Counted from the stretch's first letter, positions 1-7,607 are shown. The stretch: 38,452 nt of DNA from Thermoleophilia bacterium (GCA_023382435.1 JAHDVS010000024.1:1-38452); one strand, 5' to 3'. The notes: a model not told the origin generated them from the letters alone. Program-made: numbers and translations.

Positions 1-10
1 GCCAGTAAAC

Positions 11-38
11 AAAAGGCCCCGCTGAGCGGGGCCTTTTC
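11..38. terminator. Bidirectional intrinsic terminator
   Basis: A perfect 12-bp stem (AAAAGGCCCCGC / GCGGGGCCTTTT) with a TGA loop. The A-run and T-run flanks give a U-tract on both strands, so it can end the minus-strand initiator tRNA transcript and any plus-strand transcript entering from the left. Confidence 0.9.
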
Positions 39-40
39 AG

Positions 41-114
41 TAGCGGGGGCAGGATTTGAACCTGCGACCTCCGGGTTATGAGCCCGGCGAGCTACCTGAC
101 TGCTCCACCCCGCG
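41..114 (-). tRNA. Initiator tRNA-Met (CAT)
   Basis: The reverse complement folds as a 74-nt cloverleaf with anticodon CAT in the loop CTCATAA. Three consecutive G-C pairs in the anticodon stem (CCGGG/CCCGG) and a C1:U72 mismatch at the end of the acceptor stem mark it as the initiator rather than an elongator or Ile tRNA. CCA is not encoded: CTG follows the discriminator A. The terminator at 11-38 lies directly downstream. Confidence 0.95.
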
Positions 115-133
115 GCGTGTCTCACAGTATAGC

Positions 134-139
134 TACGAT
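134..139 (+). promoter_or_regulatory. -10 box (TACGAT), probable leaderless promoter
   Basis: TACGAT matches TANNNT and ends 6 nt before the GTG at 146, so transcription should begin at or next to the start codon. No Shine-Dalgarno sequence is present. It lies behind the 5' end of the divergent initiator tRNA. Confidence 0.55.
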
Positions 140-145
140 CGGCGC

Positions 146-469
146 GTGCCCTGGTGGACGATCGTGGCGGCATGCGCGTCCGGTGCGGCCGTGCTCGTGG
201 CGGCCGCCGTGGTGGTGCGCTCCGGGATCGTCCTGTCGCGCGCCGCGCGGGGGCTCGGTGAGGCGCTCGAGGCCGAGCTCGAACGGATCGAGCGGGCCGG
301 CGAGGCGCTAGCGCGCCGCGGTGAGAGCGGCGCCGAACGGAGCCGGCACCTCCAGGAGCGGCTGACCGCGCTGGCGGAGTCGCGACAGCGGCTCGACGTG
401 CTCGCGTGGGCGCTCGGGGACGTCCGCGGCGCCGTGCGCGCGGCGCGGCTCGTGCGGCTGCTCTCGTGA
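146..469 (+). CDS. Small membrane-anchored coiled-coil protein
   Basis: A 107-residue protein of unknown function. One hydrophobic segment (about residues 5-27) is followed by an Ala/Glu/Arg-rich helix with heptad character (about 30-95), so it is probably an inner-membrane protein with a cytoplasmic coiled coil. The frame stays open upstream into the initiator tRNA, but the GTG at 146 sits 6 nt after a TACGAT -10 box and avoids overlapping the tRNA, so I place the start there. Its TGA overlaps the GTG of ppx (GTGA), implying translational coupling. I do not recognise the family, and the coupling to polyphosphate metabolism is the only functional hint. Confidence 0.7.
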   Translation: MPWWTIVAACASGAAVLVAAAVVVRSGIVLSRAARGLGEALEAELERIERAGEALARRGESGAERSRHLQERLTALAESRQRLDVLAWALGDVRGAVRAARLVRLLS

Positions 470-1374
470 CCCGGGTCGCCGTCGTCGATCTCGGCACTAA
501 CTCGACGCGGCTGCTCGTCGCGGACGTCGACGGCGACCGGCTCGAGGAGGTCGAGCGTCGGCTCGCGATCACGCGGCTCGGCGAGGGCGTCGATGCCGAC
601 CGGGTGCTCCTGCCGGAGGCGATCGCCCGGGTCGCCGCCTGCCTCGAGGGCTACCGGGACGCGATCGACGAGCTCGGCGCCGGGCGCGCGCTCGCCTACG
701 CGACGAGCGCCGTCCGGGACGCGGCCAACGGCGAGGCGTTCCTCGGCGATGTCGGCCGCGCGTTCGGGCTCGAGACGCGGCTGCTCTCCGGTGAGGAGGA
801 GGCGGGCCTGACGTTCCGCGGGGCGACCCACGGCCGCACGCTCGACGGGCTGACCGCTGTCGTCGACCTCGGCGGCGGCTCGACCGAGATCGCGCTCGGC
901 GACTCGGCCGGCATCCGCTTCTCGACGAGCCTCGACATCGGCTGCGTCCGCCTGACGGAGCGGTTCGCGTGCGACGACCCGCTCGGAACGTGCGAGCGCG
1001 AGGCGCTCGTCGTCTCGCTTCGCTCCCTGCTCCTCGAGCACGTTCCCGCCGACCCGCTCCCCCGTCGCGGGATCGCCGTTGCCGGCACCGCAACGACGCT
1101 CGCGACGCTTCACCTCGGCCTGCCCGCGGAGGATCCGACCCTCGTCCACGGGCACCTCGTGCCGACCCGCTGGCTCTTCCGCGAGGCGGGAAGGCTGGCC
1201 GCCACCCCGGTCGACGAGTTGCGCGACCGGCCGGGCCTGATGCCCGAGCGGGCGCCGGTGATCGGCGCGGGGGCGCTCGCGCTCGCGGAGATCGCAGGCT
1301 TCTTCGAGCTTCCCGAGCTCGAAGTCTCCGAGCGGGACATCCTCCACGGCGTCGTGCTCGAGCTCGCCGCGTAG
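466..1374 (+). CDS. ppx: Exopolyphosphatase (Ppx/GppA family)
   Basis: A 302-residue cytoplasmic enzyme of the ASKHA fold that removes terminal phosphate from inorganic polyphosphate, or from pppGpp in GppA-like members. The phosphate-1 loop DLGTNSTRLLV is near residues 8-18, followed by YATSAVRDA, RLLSGEEEAGLTFRGA, the phosphate-2 loop VVDLGGGSTEIALG and the adenosine-region motif GTATTLATL. The length matches the short two-domain actinobacterial form, without the C-terminal HD-like extension of E. coli Ppx. GTG 466 is preferred because it overlaps the previous stop and begins just before the conserved first strand. In other actinobacteria ppx sits beside DUF501; here DUF501 is about 22 kb away. 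Confidence 0.93.
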   Translation: MTRVAVVDLGTNSTRLLVADVDGDRLEEVERRLAITRLGEGVDADRVLLPEAIARVAACLEGYRDAIDELGAGRALAYATSAVRDAANGEAFLGDVGRAFGLETRLLSGEEEAGLTFRGATHGRTLDGLTAVVDLGGGSTEIALGDSAGIRFSTSLDIGCVRLTERFACDDPLGTCEREALVVSLRSLLLEHVPADPLPRRGIAVAGTATTLATLHLGLPAEDPTLVHGHLVPTRWLFREAGRLAATPVDELRDRPGLMPERAPVIGAGALALAEIAGFFELPELEVSERDILHGVVLELAA

Positions 1375-1416
1375 AGCGGCCGAAGGCAACGACGCGTCCG
1401 CGCGCGAGTGGTATCG

Positions 1417-1422
1417 TAGACT
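1417..1422 (+). promoter_or_regulatory. Possible -10 box (TAGACT) for the gene at 1483
   Basis: TAGACT places the transcription start near 1429, inside the inverted repeat at 1420-1441. No convincing -35 is visible. A second TANNNT (TATCGT, 1412-1417) is an alternative. Confidence 0.4.
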
Positions 1423-1441
1423 TGTTGCGAACGTAACAAGT
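1420..1441. promoter_or_regulatory. Inverted repeat, possible operator
   Basis: Perfect 7-bp arms ACTTGTT / AACAAGT are separated by GCGAACGT. The element covers the predicted start of transcription for the 68-residue membrane protein at 1483, as expected for a repressor operator. The arms are AT-rich against a GC-rich background, which makes chance formation less likely. Confidence 0.45.
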
Positions 1442-1469
1442 GCGTTGGACGCACAAAGCTTGAGCGACG

Positions 1470-1478
1470 AAAGGAGGT
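1470..1478 (+). promoter_or_regulatory. Near-perfect Shine-Dalgarno sequence
   Basis: AAAGGAGGT lies 4 nt before ATG 1483. It matches the 16S anti-SD across nine bases and stands out in a window where most first genes have no SD at all. Confidence 0.8.
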
Positions 1479-1482
1479 CGCG

Positions 1483-1689
1483 ATGGGCATCAAGGAGACG
1501 GCGGTCTTCGTCGTCGGCGCCGTGCTGATCGTCGTCGGTTCGCTGGCGGCGACGGGCCACGTGACGCCCGCCCGTGGGATGCGCGCCACCGCGGAGACGC
1601 TCCGGCCGCAGGGGATCGCCGCGGTCGGACTGGGCGCCGTGGTCGCGCTGATGGGGTTCCTGATGCTGTTCGGGCTCGTCAGCCCGTAG
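1483..1689 (+). CDS. Small two-helix membrane protein
   Basis: A 68-residue protein of unknown function. Two hydrophobic segments (about residues 7-25 and 45-65) flank a short basic/polar loop near residues 28-42, giving a hairpin topology. The ATG is fixed by the strong ribosome-binding site. It is a monocistronic unit between ppx and tRNA-Leu. The efficient translation signal and the inverted repeat at the promoter suggest a regulated, abundant small membrane protein; that is inference. Confidence 0.75.
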   Translation: MGIKETAVFVVGAVLIVVGSLAATGHVTPARGMRATAETLRPQGIAAVGLGAVVALMGFLMLFGLVSP

Positions 1690-1711
1690 CTTCGCTCGGA
1701 TCCGGCACCGA

Positions 1712-1795
1712 TGCCGGGGGCGGGATTCGAACCCGCACGCCCCGAGGGGCAGAGGATTTTAAGTCCCCCGCGGCTACCAGTTACGCCACCCCGGC
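1712..1795 (-). tRNA. tRNA-Leu (TAA)
   Basis: The reverse complement forms an 84-nt class II tRNA. The acceptor GCCGGGG pairs with CCCCGGC plus discriminator A, the anticodon loop CTTAAAA gives TAA, and a long variable arm (TGCCCCTCGGGGCG) precedes the T arm GCGGGTTCGAATCCCGC. CCA is not encoded. Confidence 0.95.
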
Positions 1796-1825
1796 CGAGC
1801 GAATTATGACGCCCGCGGGCGGGGC

Positions 1826-2524
1826 TCAGGAAGCGCCGGGCACCATCGACTCGAGCGGCAACCGCTCGGGGCCCTTGTAGCGGTAGAGCTCGACGAACGT
1901 GTCGGTCGCCTTCGCGTCGAAGCCGGGGCACGTCGCAAGGTGCGTCCACGCGCTCAAGGCCACTTTGCCCCCGAGACCGGGCAGCGGCGCCACGATGATC
2001 CCCTTGCGGTCCGACTGCTCGTACCAGGTGCGGATAGCAGCGACGGTCGCGTCCGGCACCCCGTCGCCGTACTGCACCGCGATCCCGCCGTGCTCGAGCG
2101 AGTGGAGCAAATGTCGCTCCCCGGGAGGCTCGTCGTAGATGTTCCAGATCGCAGGCTGCGCGTCGTGCGGGCCGCTCGTCGGCGGGAACGAGTTGTACTC
2201 GAAGCCCTCCTCGAGTTTGTCGACGTGCTGACGTCCCTGGGAGGGGAACGTCTCCTGGGCGCACCCGGCGTCGGCGATCGCCGACGCGTCGGTGCCGCCG
2301 AGCGTGGTCGCGAGCACGACCGCGACGACGACCGCGGCAACCGCCGCCGCGGCGCCAATCAGGGCGAGCCGTGTCCCGCGCCCCCCGCGCGTGCCGGACG
2401 GCGCAGCCGACTCGCGCGGAGCGCGCGCCTCGCGCTGCGTGCCGGCCGCCGGCCCCGACCGCTCCTTCGGCGCCTGCACCGGGCGCGGCGGCGGAGGCGT
2501 TTTCGGCTTCTTGCGCTTGTCCAC
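1826..2524 (-). CDS. DUF3105 membrane-anchored extracytoplasmic protein
   Basis: A 232-residue protein. A basic, Pro-rich cytoplasmic N-terminus (about 1-50) is followed by one transmembrane segment (about 52-75) and an exported domain. The exported part carries the DUF3105 signatures YNSFPPTSGPHD and HSLEHGGIAVQY, with conserved histidines that could bind metal. The family is common in actinobacteria and its biochemical role is not established. The GTG start is supported by a TACCCT box 6 nt upstream. It stands alone beside tRNA-Leu and downstream of dinG on the same strand, with 12 nt between them. Confidence 0.85.
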   Translation of the reverse strand: MDKRKKPKTPPPPRPVQAPKERSGPAAGTQREARAPRESAAPSGTRGGRGTRLALIGAAAAVAAVVVAVVLATTLGGTDASAIADAGCAQETFPSQGRQHVDKLEEGFEYNSFPPTSGPHDAQPAIWNIYDEPPGERHLLHSLEHGGIAVQYGDGVPDATVAAIRTWYEQSDRKGIIVAPLPGLGGKVALSAWTHLATCPGFDAKATDTFVELYRYKGPERLPLESMVPGAS

Positions 2525-2530
2525 GCGCGC

Positions 2531-2536
2531 AGGGTA
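2531..2536 (-). promoter_or_regulatory. -10 box (TACCCT), probable leaderless promoter
   Basis: On the minus strand TACCCT is followed by 6 nt and the GTG at 2524. No SD is present, so the transcript probably starts at the codon. Confidence 0.5.
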
Positions 2537-4423
2537 TCAGCCTGTCTCGCCGGTTCCCCGCGCGAGGAACTCGGCCACCTCCCCCCGGTCTGCCACCACC
2601 GGGCAGCGCGGCAGGGCCGCGAGGAACAGGCGCCCGTACGCGCGCGTGTGGATCCGGGCGTCGAGGATCGCGACCACGCCGCGATCGTCCCGGGTGCGGA
2701 TCAGGCGACCGAAGCCCTGGCGAAGCGCGAGCACCGCGGCCGGGAGGCTGTAGCCGTGGAACCAGTCGCCGCCCTCCGCGGCGATCCGCTCGCAGCGGGC
2801 CTGGACGAGTGGGTCGTCGGGCGGCGCGAACGGGAGCTTCTCGACCACGAGCAGAGACAGCGACTCGCCGGGCACGTCGACCCCCTGCCAGAACGTCTGC
2901 GTCGCGACCAGCACCGTCTCGACTTCGGTGCGAAAGCGCTCGAGCAGACGCTCGCGCGGCGCGTCACCCTGCCTCAGCACCGGGTACGGCAGACGCGCCT
3001 CGATTCTTCCGGCGAGCGCGTCGAGCGACCGATACGAGGTGGTCAGCACGAGCGCCCGTCCGCGCGACAGCTCGCAGAGGGCCACGATCTCGTCGGCAAG
3101 GCGCTCGTACGCGCCCGGCGCGCGCGGCTCGGGCAGGCCCCTCGGTACGTAGACGAGCGCCTGGGTGGCATAGTCGAACGGGGAGTCGAGCACCAGCTCG
3201 CGGGCGCCGTCGAGCCCGAGCCGGGCGCGCAGGAACGGGGTCTCGAGCGTCGCCGAGACGAGCACCGCCGTCAGCCCGGTCTCCCAGAGGGCTTCCCTCA
3301 GCACCGCCGACACGTCCACGGGCGCCCACGCGAGCGCGCCCGGCTCGGCCCATGAGACCCGATCCGGGTCGAGCTCGAGGCAGGCCTCGACATCGTCCAT
3401 CGCCCCGAGCGCGCGGCGGGAGAGCGCGTCACCCTCCTCCCCGCTCCCCGCGAGCTCCTCGGCGAGCGCCCCCAGGAGCTCCGTCAGCTCCGCGGCCCGG
3501 TCGAGCGCCCGGTCGACGTCCCCGGGGCCGAGCCGCCGGCGGCCGGAGCGCGGCTCGAGCACCGAGACGAGCGATCGACCCGCGCGCTCGAGCTCCCTGA
3601 GCGCGCGGACGGGCGGCAACGCCCCACGCGCCCGCGCCGCCCGCTCGACGTCGCGGGCGAGACGGATGAGACCAGCCTGAGTGACGCGACCGCCGAACCA
3701 CGAGGCGGCTGCGTCCTCGAGCCGGTGCGCCTCGTCGAAGACGACCGCGTCGTGCTCGGGCAGAACGGCCACGTCTCCACCCCTGGCGCGCACGGCGGCG
3801 TCGGCGAGATAGAGCGCATGGTTCGTGACGACGAGCTCCGCGTCCGCGGCCCGCGCCCGCGCCGCCTCGGAGAAGCAGAAGCTGCGCGCGGGGCAGCGCC
3901 GCCCGAGACAGCGGTCTCCCCCGACGGCCAGCTCGGCCCACAGCGACGGGCGCGGCTCGAACGGAAGCTCGGCCCGATCGCCCGTCTCGGTCGTCTCGAG
4001 CCAGCCCCGCAGCTCCTCGTACTGCGTCGCGTCCTCGGGAGCGCGAAACAGCGCCCCGGCCGAGCCGCCGAGCAGCGCGAGCCCGTCCAGGCTGTGGCGG
4101 CACAGGTAGTTCTCGCGCCCCTTCAGCAGCGCGTGGTCGACGTCGCGGCCCAGCGCGGCCGCGGCCACGGGCAGGTCATGAACGGCCAGCTGCTCCTGGA
4201 GCGCCTTCGTCGCGGTCGCGACGACGACCCGCCGTCCCGAGGCCAGCGCCGGAACCAGGTAGGCGAGGCTCTTGCCCGTGCCGGTGCCCGCCTCGGCGAG
4301 CAGGTGGTCGCCGCGCTCGAGCGCGTCGGCGACCGCCCGGGCGAGCGCGGCCTGCTCCGCGCGCGGCTCGAACGCGGCCAGGACCCGCTCCAGGCGCCCG
4401 CCCGGCCCGAAGACATCGTCCAC
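2537..4423 (-). CDS. dinG: DinG/XPD-type ATP-dependent DNA helicase
   Basis: A 628-residue superfamily 2 helicase for 5'-3' unwinding in DNA repair. Walker A AEAGTGTGK is at residues 43-51, and the DEAH box (VVFDEAH) is near 227-233. Four cysteines expected to hold a 4Fe-4S cluster lie at about 108, 172, 177 and 183. The C-terminal motif VI is QGFGRLIRTRDDRG. The length fits the actinobacterial DinG/YoaA-like group, with no N-terminal exonuclease domain. I start at GTG 4423 because TAGCCT lies 7 nt upstream; an ATG at 4459 would add 12 residues but would run across the divergent promoter. Confidence 0.93.
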   Translation of the reverse strand: MDDVFGPGGRLERVLAAFEPRAEQAALARAVADALERGDHLLAEAGTGTGKSLAYLVPALASGRRVVVATATKALQEQLAVHDLPVAAAALGRDVDHALLKGRENYLCRHSLDGLALLGGSAGALFRAPEDATQYEELRGWLETTETGDRAELPFEPRPSLWAELAVGGDRCLGRRCPARSFCFSEAARARAADAELVVTNHALYLADAAVRARGGDVAVLPEHDAVVFDEAHRLEDAAASWFGGRVTQAGLIRLARDVERAARARGALPPVRALRELERAGRSLVSVLEPRSGRRRLGPGDVDRALDRAAELTELLGALAEELAGSGEEGDALSRRALGAMDDVEACLELDPDRVSWAEPGALAWAPVDVSAVLREALWETGLTAVLVSATLETPFLRARLGLDGARELVLDSPFDYATQALVYVPRGLPEPRAPGAYERLADEIVALCELSRGRALVLTTSYRSLDALAGRIEARLPYPVLRQGDAPRERLLERFRTEVETVLVATQTFWQGVDVPGESLSLLVVEKLPFAPPDDPLVQARCERIAAEGGDWFHGYSLPAAVLALRQGFGRLIRTRDDRGVVAILDARIHTRAYGRLFLAALPRCPVVADRGEVAEFLARGTGETG

Positions 4424-4430
4424 GTTACGG

Positions 4431-4436
4431 AGGCTA
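4431..4436 (-). promoter_or_regulatory. -10 box (TAGCCT) for dinG
   Basis: Seven nucleotides before GTG 4423 on the minus strand, with no SD between. Together with the plus-strand box at 4455 it makes a compact divergent promoter in a 44-bp intergenic region. Confidence 0.5.
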
Positions 4437-4454
4437 GACGATCGCGTCCGGACG

Positions 4455-4460
4455 TACACT
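4455..4460 (+). promoter_or_regulatory. -10 box (TACACT), probable leaderless promoter
   Basis: TACACT is followed by exactly 7 nt and the GTG at 4468. Confidence 0.55.
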
Positions 4461-4467
4461 GGCGCCG

Positions 4468-4965
4468 GTGCTCATCCCCCGCATCGGCGCGATCTTCCTC
4501 CTGATCGGCTACGGGTTCGCGCTCGCCCAGGTCGGACGGCTGATGTACGTCGTCGCGAGCGAGGGCTTCTCGAGCTGGGCCGGGGTCGCGATCCTGCTCG
4601 TGCCCGTGGGGGCGCTCGGGCTCGTGTCGTCGCTGCTCGTGATGTGGCGCAAGCCGCTCGGGGTACGGCTCGCGTGGCCGTTCTGCGCGCTCCTCGTCGT
4701 CGTCGCCGTGATCACGTTCTTCGAGCTGCCGCCCGTCGGGGCCTTCCTCGACGACTACGAACGAGCTTCGCTCGAGCGCGGCGTCGACGTGCCCCCCTAC
4801 CAGGCCGACCGCGGGGTCACCGAGGAGGAGTACATCGAGAGCCAGATCAGCGACGTCCGCAGCCAGGGCGCGCTCGGGTCGGTCGCGGCCGTCGTCGTGT
4901 ACGGCGCCACCGTGCTCCGCGGCTCCCGCTCCAGGCCGAAGCAGCCGAAGCCCGCGAAGGCCTGA
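4468..4965 (+). CDS. Integral membrane protein, unknown function
   Basis: A 165-residue protein with three hydrophobic segments in the first half (about residues 5-28, 37-58 and 68-90). A polar, acidic loop follows (about 95-130), then a weak fourth hydrophobic stretch (about 135-150) and a Lys/Pro-rich tail. I do not recognise the family. The start is decided by the -10 box 7 nt upstream. It is divergent from dinG and followed after 70 nt by rmuC, which has its own promoter, so it may be monocistronic. Confidence 0.75.
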   Translation: MLIPRIGAIFLLIGYGFALAQVGRLMYVVASEGFSSWAGVAILLVPVGALGLVSSLLVMWRKPLGVRLAWPFCALLVVVAVITFFELPPVGAFLDDYERASLERGVDVPPYQADRGVTEEEYIESQISDVRSQGALGSVAAVVVYGATVLRGSRSRPKQPKPAKA

Positions 4966-4999
4966 CGCCGCCCCGGGCAGATCCGTCCGGCACCGCCGC

Positions 5000-5005
5000 T
5001 ACTCT
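5000..5005 (+). promoter_or_regulatory. -10 box (TACTCT) for rmuC
   Basis: TACTCT predicts a start near 5012. This leaves a short leader containing the SD sequence GGAAAGGAG (5018-5026) before GTG 5036, so rmuC has a conventional led transcript, unlike its neighbours. Confidence 0.5.
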
Positions 5006-5035
5006 TGCCTGCCCCACGGAAAGGAGCCGGTAGCG

Positions 5036-6253
5036 GTGGAGATCGTCCTGCTCGTCGCGGGCCTCGCGGCCGGCGCGGTCGCAGCCTGGCTCGCCGCGAG
5101 GCCGCGCCTGGCGCGCCTGGAAACCGAGCTCGAGCACGAACGCCGGGCTGCGGCCACCGAAGCGCAGCGCCAGGAGCTGCTCCAGTCGGCGCTGAGGACG
5201 GTGTCCGCGGACGCGCTCCGGGAGCTCCAGCGCGACGCGCGTGACGATCTCGAGCAGCGCCAGCAGGCGATCCAGCGGATGGTTGCGCCGCTCAAGGAGT
5301 CGCTCGACAAGGTCGACACCGAGGTGCGCGAGCTCGAGAAGTCCCGCGGCGAGGCGTACGGCGACCTCCGCTCCCAGCTCGGGTCGCTCGCGGAGACGCA
5401 GGAGCGCCTGCGAGCCGAGACATCGAGCCTCGTCACCGCGCTGCGCGCACCCGCCGTCCGCGGGCGCTGGGGCGAGATCCAGCTTCGCCGCGTCGTCGAG
5501 GCCGCGGGCATGCTCCCGTACTGCGACTTCACCGAGCAGGTTGTCGCCGGGGCCGACGACCGGCTGCTCAGACCCGATCTCGTGGTGCGCCTGCCGGGCT
5601 CCAAGCACGTGATCGTGGACGCGAAGACACCGCTCGCCGCCTACCTGGAGGCCCTCGACGCCGCCGACGAGGAAACGCAGCGCGCCCGGCTGCGAGACCA
5701 CGCACGCCAGGTCCGCGAGCACGTCGGAAAGCTCAGCCAGAAGGCCTACTGGGCGCAGTTCGAGTCCGCCCCCGACTTCGTCGTGCTGTTCATCCCCGGA
5801 GACCCGTTCTTCGCCGCGGCGCTCGACCAGGACCCGTCCCTCCAGGAGGACGCATGGCGCCAGCGCATCATCCTCGCCACCCCGAGCACCCTGATCGGCC
5901 TGCTCTTCATCGTCGCGTACGGCTGGCGGCAGGAGAAGGTCGCCGAGAGCGCGCGCGCGGTGAGCGCACTCGGCTCGGAGCTGCACGAGCGCCTGCGCAC
6001 GCTCGCCGGGCACTTCATCAAGCTCGGGCGCAGCCTCGACACCGCGGTTGGCGCCTACAACGACGCGACCGGCTCCCTGGAGCGGCGCGTGCTCGTGACC
6101 GCACGGCGCTTCTCCGAGCTCGGAGTCCCCACGATCCAGGAGCTCCCCGAGCCAGAGCCGATCGAGCGCGCGACCCGCGTTCTCGAGGCGCCCGAGCTGA
6201 CCGAGGGCGGCCGGTCGATCGACCTCGGCCCGCGCGAGCGCGACGCAGCCTGA
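5036..6253 (+). CDS. rmuC: DNA recombination protein RmuC
   Basis: A 405-residue RmuC family protein. The family is linked to limiting recombination at inverted repeats and contains a predicted PD-(D/E)XK-like nuclease core. An N-terminal membrane helix (residues 2-20) leads into a long coiled coil (about 22-125). The core holds RGRWGEIQLRRVVEAAGM, then DAKTPLAAYLEAL with the catalytic-type Asp and Lys, then FIPGDPFF. The length agrees with actinobacterial members. The GTG start follows an SD (GGAAAGGAG) spaced 9 nt away. DinG, the AddAB-like pair and Nth lie within 10 kb, giving a loose repair neighbourhood. Confidence 0.93.
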   Translation: MEIVLLVAGLAAGAVAAWLAARPRLARLETELEHERRAAATEAQRQELLQSALRTVSADALRELQRDARDDLEQRQQAIQRMVAPLKESLDKVDTEVRELEKSRGEAYGDLRSQLGSLAETQERLRAETSSLVTALRAPAVRGRWGEIQLRRVVEAAGMLPYCDFTEQVVAGADDRLLRPDLVVRLPGSKHVIVDAKTPLAAYLEALDAADEETQRARLRDHARQVREHVGKLSQKAYWAQFESAPDFVVLFIPGDPFFAAALDQDPSLQEDAWRQRIILATPSTLIGLLFIVAYGWRQEKVAESARAVSALGSELHERLRTLAGHFIKLGRSLDTAVGAYNDATGSLERRVLVTARRFSELGVPTIQELPEPEPIERATRVLEAPELTEGGRSIDLGPRERDAA

Positions 6254-6293
6254 CCGCCTCCGCCGTGCCCGCACGGTCGGAAGAATCCGGCGG

Positions 6294-6299
6294 TAGGCT
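6294..6299 (+). promoter_or_regulatory. -10 box (TAGGCT) for trxB
   Basis: A TANNNT element in the 98-bp gap between rmuC and trxB. It predicts a leader of about 45 nt carrying GAGAAAGGG upstream of GTG 6352. No clear -35 is seen. Confidence 0.4.
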
Positions 6300-6351
6300 G
6301 CGTTTGCACCCGTGACGACCACCGTCGGACAACAACGAGAAAGGGCTCGAC

Positions 6352-7335
6352 GTGACCGCTGGCAACGTACGTGACGTGATCATCCTCGGTGGCGGCCCCG
6401 CCGGCTACACCGCGGCGCTGTACACGGCGCGCGCCAACATGCAGCCGCTCGTGATCGAGGGTGTGGCCTGGGGCGGCCAGCTGATGATCACGAGCGACGT
6501 CGAGAACTACCCTGGTTACCCCGACGGCGTGCTGGGCCCCGAGATGATGCAGGACTTCCGTCGCCAGGCGGAGCGCTTCGGAGCGGAGCTCGTCACCGAC
6601 GACGCCACCCGCGTCGATCTCTCCTCCTCACCGTTCCGGGTCTGGATCGGCGACGAGGAGCACCGCGCCCGCACCGTGATCGTCGCCACCGGCGCGACCG
6701 CCCGTCAGCTCGGCCTCGACTCGGAGCGGGCGCTCCAGGGTCGCGGCGTCTCCTACTGCGCGGTCTGCGACGCCGCGTTCTTCCGCGACCAGACCGTCGT
6801 CGTCGCCGGCGGCGGCGACTCCGCGCTCGAGGAGGCGACGTTCCTGACGAAGTTCGCGTCGAAGGTGTCGATCGTCCATCGCCGCAGCGAGTTCCGCGCC
6901 TCGCCGATCGTGGTCGACCGCGCCCGCGCAAACGAGAAGATCGAGCTCGTCCTCGACTCGGTCGTCGCCGAGGTGCTCGGCATCGACGAGGGCCGGGTGA
7001 CCGGTGTCGTGGTCGAGAACGTCGAGACGGGTGAGCGAACGACGCTGCCCGCCGACGGCCTGTTCGTGGCGATCGGCCACGACCCGACGATCGCGCTCGT
7101 ACGCGACCAGCTCGAACTCGACCAGGCCGGCTACATCGTCACGCGGGGCAAGTCGACGGCCACGAGCGTCCCCGGGGTGTTCGCTGCCGGAGACGTCCAG
7201 GATCACGTGTACCGCCAGGCGGTGACAGCCGCCGCCTCCGGTTGCCAGGCGGCGCTCGACGCGGAGCGCTATCTCGCGGCGCTCGACACCGGCGAGAGCA
7301 CGGCAGGCGCCCCCGAGGCGTCCCGGGCCTCGTAG
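6352..7335 (+). CDS. trxB: Thioredoxin reductase
   Basis: A 327-residue flavoprotein that transfers electrons from NADPH through FAD and a redox disulfide to thioredoxin in the cytosol. The FAD-binding loop GGGPAGYTAALYTARAN is at residues 13-29, the redox-active CAVCD is at 136-140 (C136, C139), and the NADPH loop GGGDSALEEA follows. The C-terminal FAD motif is VFAAGDVQDHVYRQ. No thioredoxin gene is adjacent. The 3' end overlaps the convergent small gene at 7269-7607 by 67 bp. Confidence 0.96.
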   Translation: MTAGNVRDVIILGGGPAGYTAALYTARANMQPLVIEGVAWGGQLMITSDVENYPGYPDGVLGPEMMQDFRRQAERFGAELVTDDATRVDLSSSPFRVWIGDEEHRARTVIVATGATARQLGLDSERALQGRGVSYCAVCDAAFFRDQTVVVAGGGDSALEEATFLTKFASKVSIVHRRSEFRASPIVVDRARANEKIELVLDSVVAEVLGIDEGRVTGVVVENVETGERTTLPADGLFVAIGHDPTIALVRDQLELDQAGYIVTRGKSTATSVPGVFAAGDVQDHVYRQAVTAAASGCQAALDAERYLAALDTGESTAGAPEASRAS

Positions 7336-7607
7336 AGCCGCGCCTCCACCCACGCCTGGAGCTTCTCGACCGCGGCCAGATCCGCCTGCGCCGAGGCGAT
7401 CTCCACGAGCTCGGCGGCGCCGCCGGGAGCCCCGAGCAGCCCCAGCGCCTGGAGCCGGGCCACGGTGTCGGGAGACAACGCTAACCGCGCCTCGTGCTCG
7501 AGCGCCGCCTCGCGCAGCCTGCGGCGGGCCCGCTCGACCCGCGCGGCGAGCGCCGCGGCCTCGGCTGCGAGCGAGTCCGCGTAGACAGCCAGGTCGACGG
7601 AGCGCAT
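7269..7607 (-). CDS. Small coiled-coil protein, unknown function
   Basis: A 112-residue, Ala/Glu/Arg-rich, largely helical cytoplasmic protein. Helices at about residues 8-40 and 65-90 have heptad character, and the C-terminal 20 residues look disordered. No family is recognised. The ATG at 7607 sits 6 nt after a TACGCT box, which supports both the gene and its start. The last 67 bp run antisense into the 3' end of trxB, so either the true protein is shorter in effect or the two transcripts overlap. Confidence 0.6.
   Translation of the reverse strand: MRSVDLAVYADSLAAEAAALAARVERARRRLREAALEHEARLALSPDTVARLQALGLLGAPGGAAELVEIASAQADLAAVEKLQAWVEARLYEARDASGAPAVLSPVSSAAR

Noticed and set aside
133-1560. 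475-codon minus-strand frame
   Set aside because: It lies antisense to ppx and ends inside the small gene at 146; its Arg/Asp-rich content has no domain pattern.
1702-1717. Hairpin CCGGCA/TGCCGG after the gene at 1483
   Set aside because: Only a 6-bp stem, no U-tract, and one arm belongs to the tRNA-Leu acceptor sequence, so I do not call a terminator.
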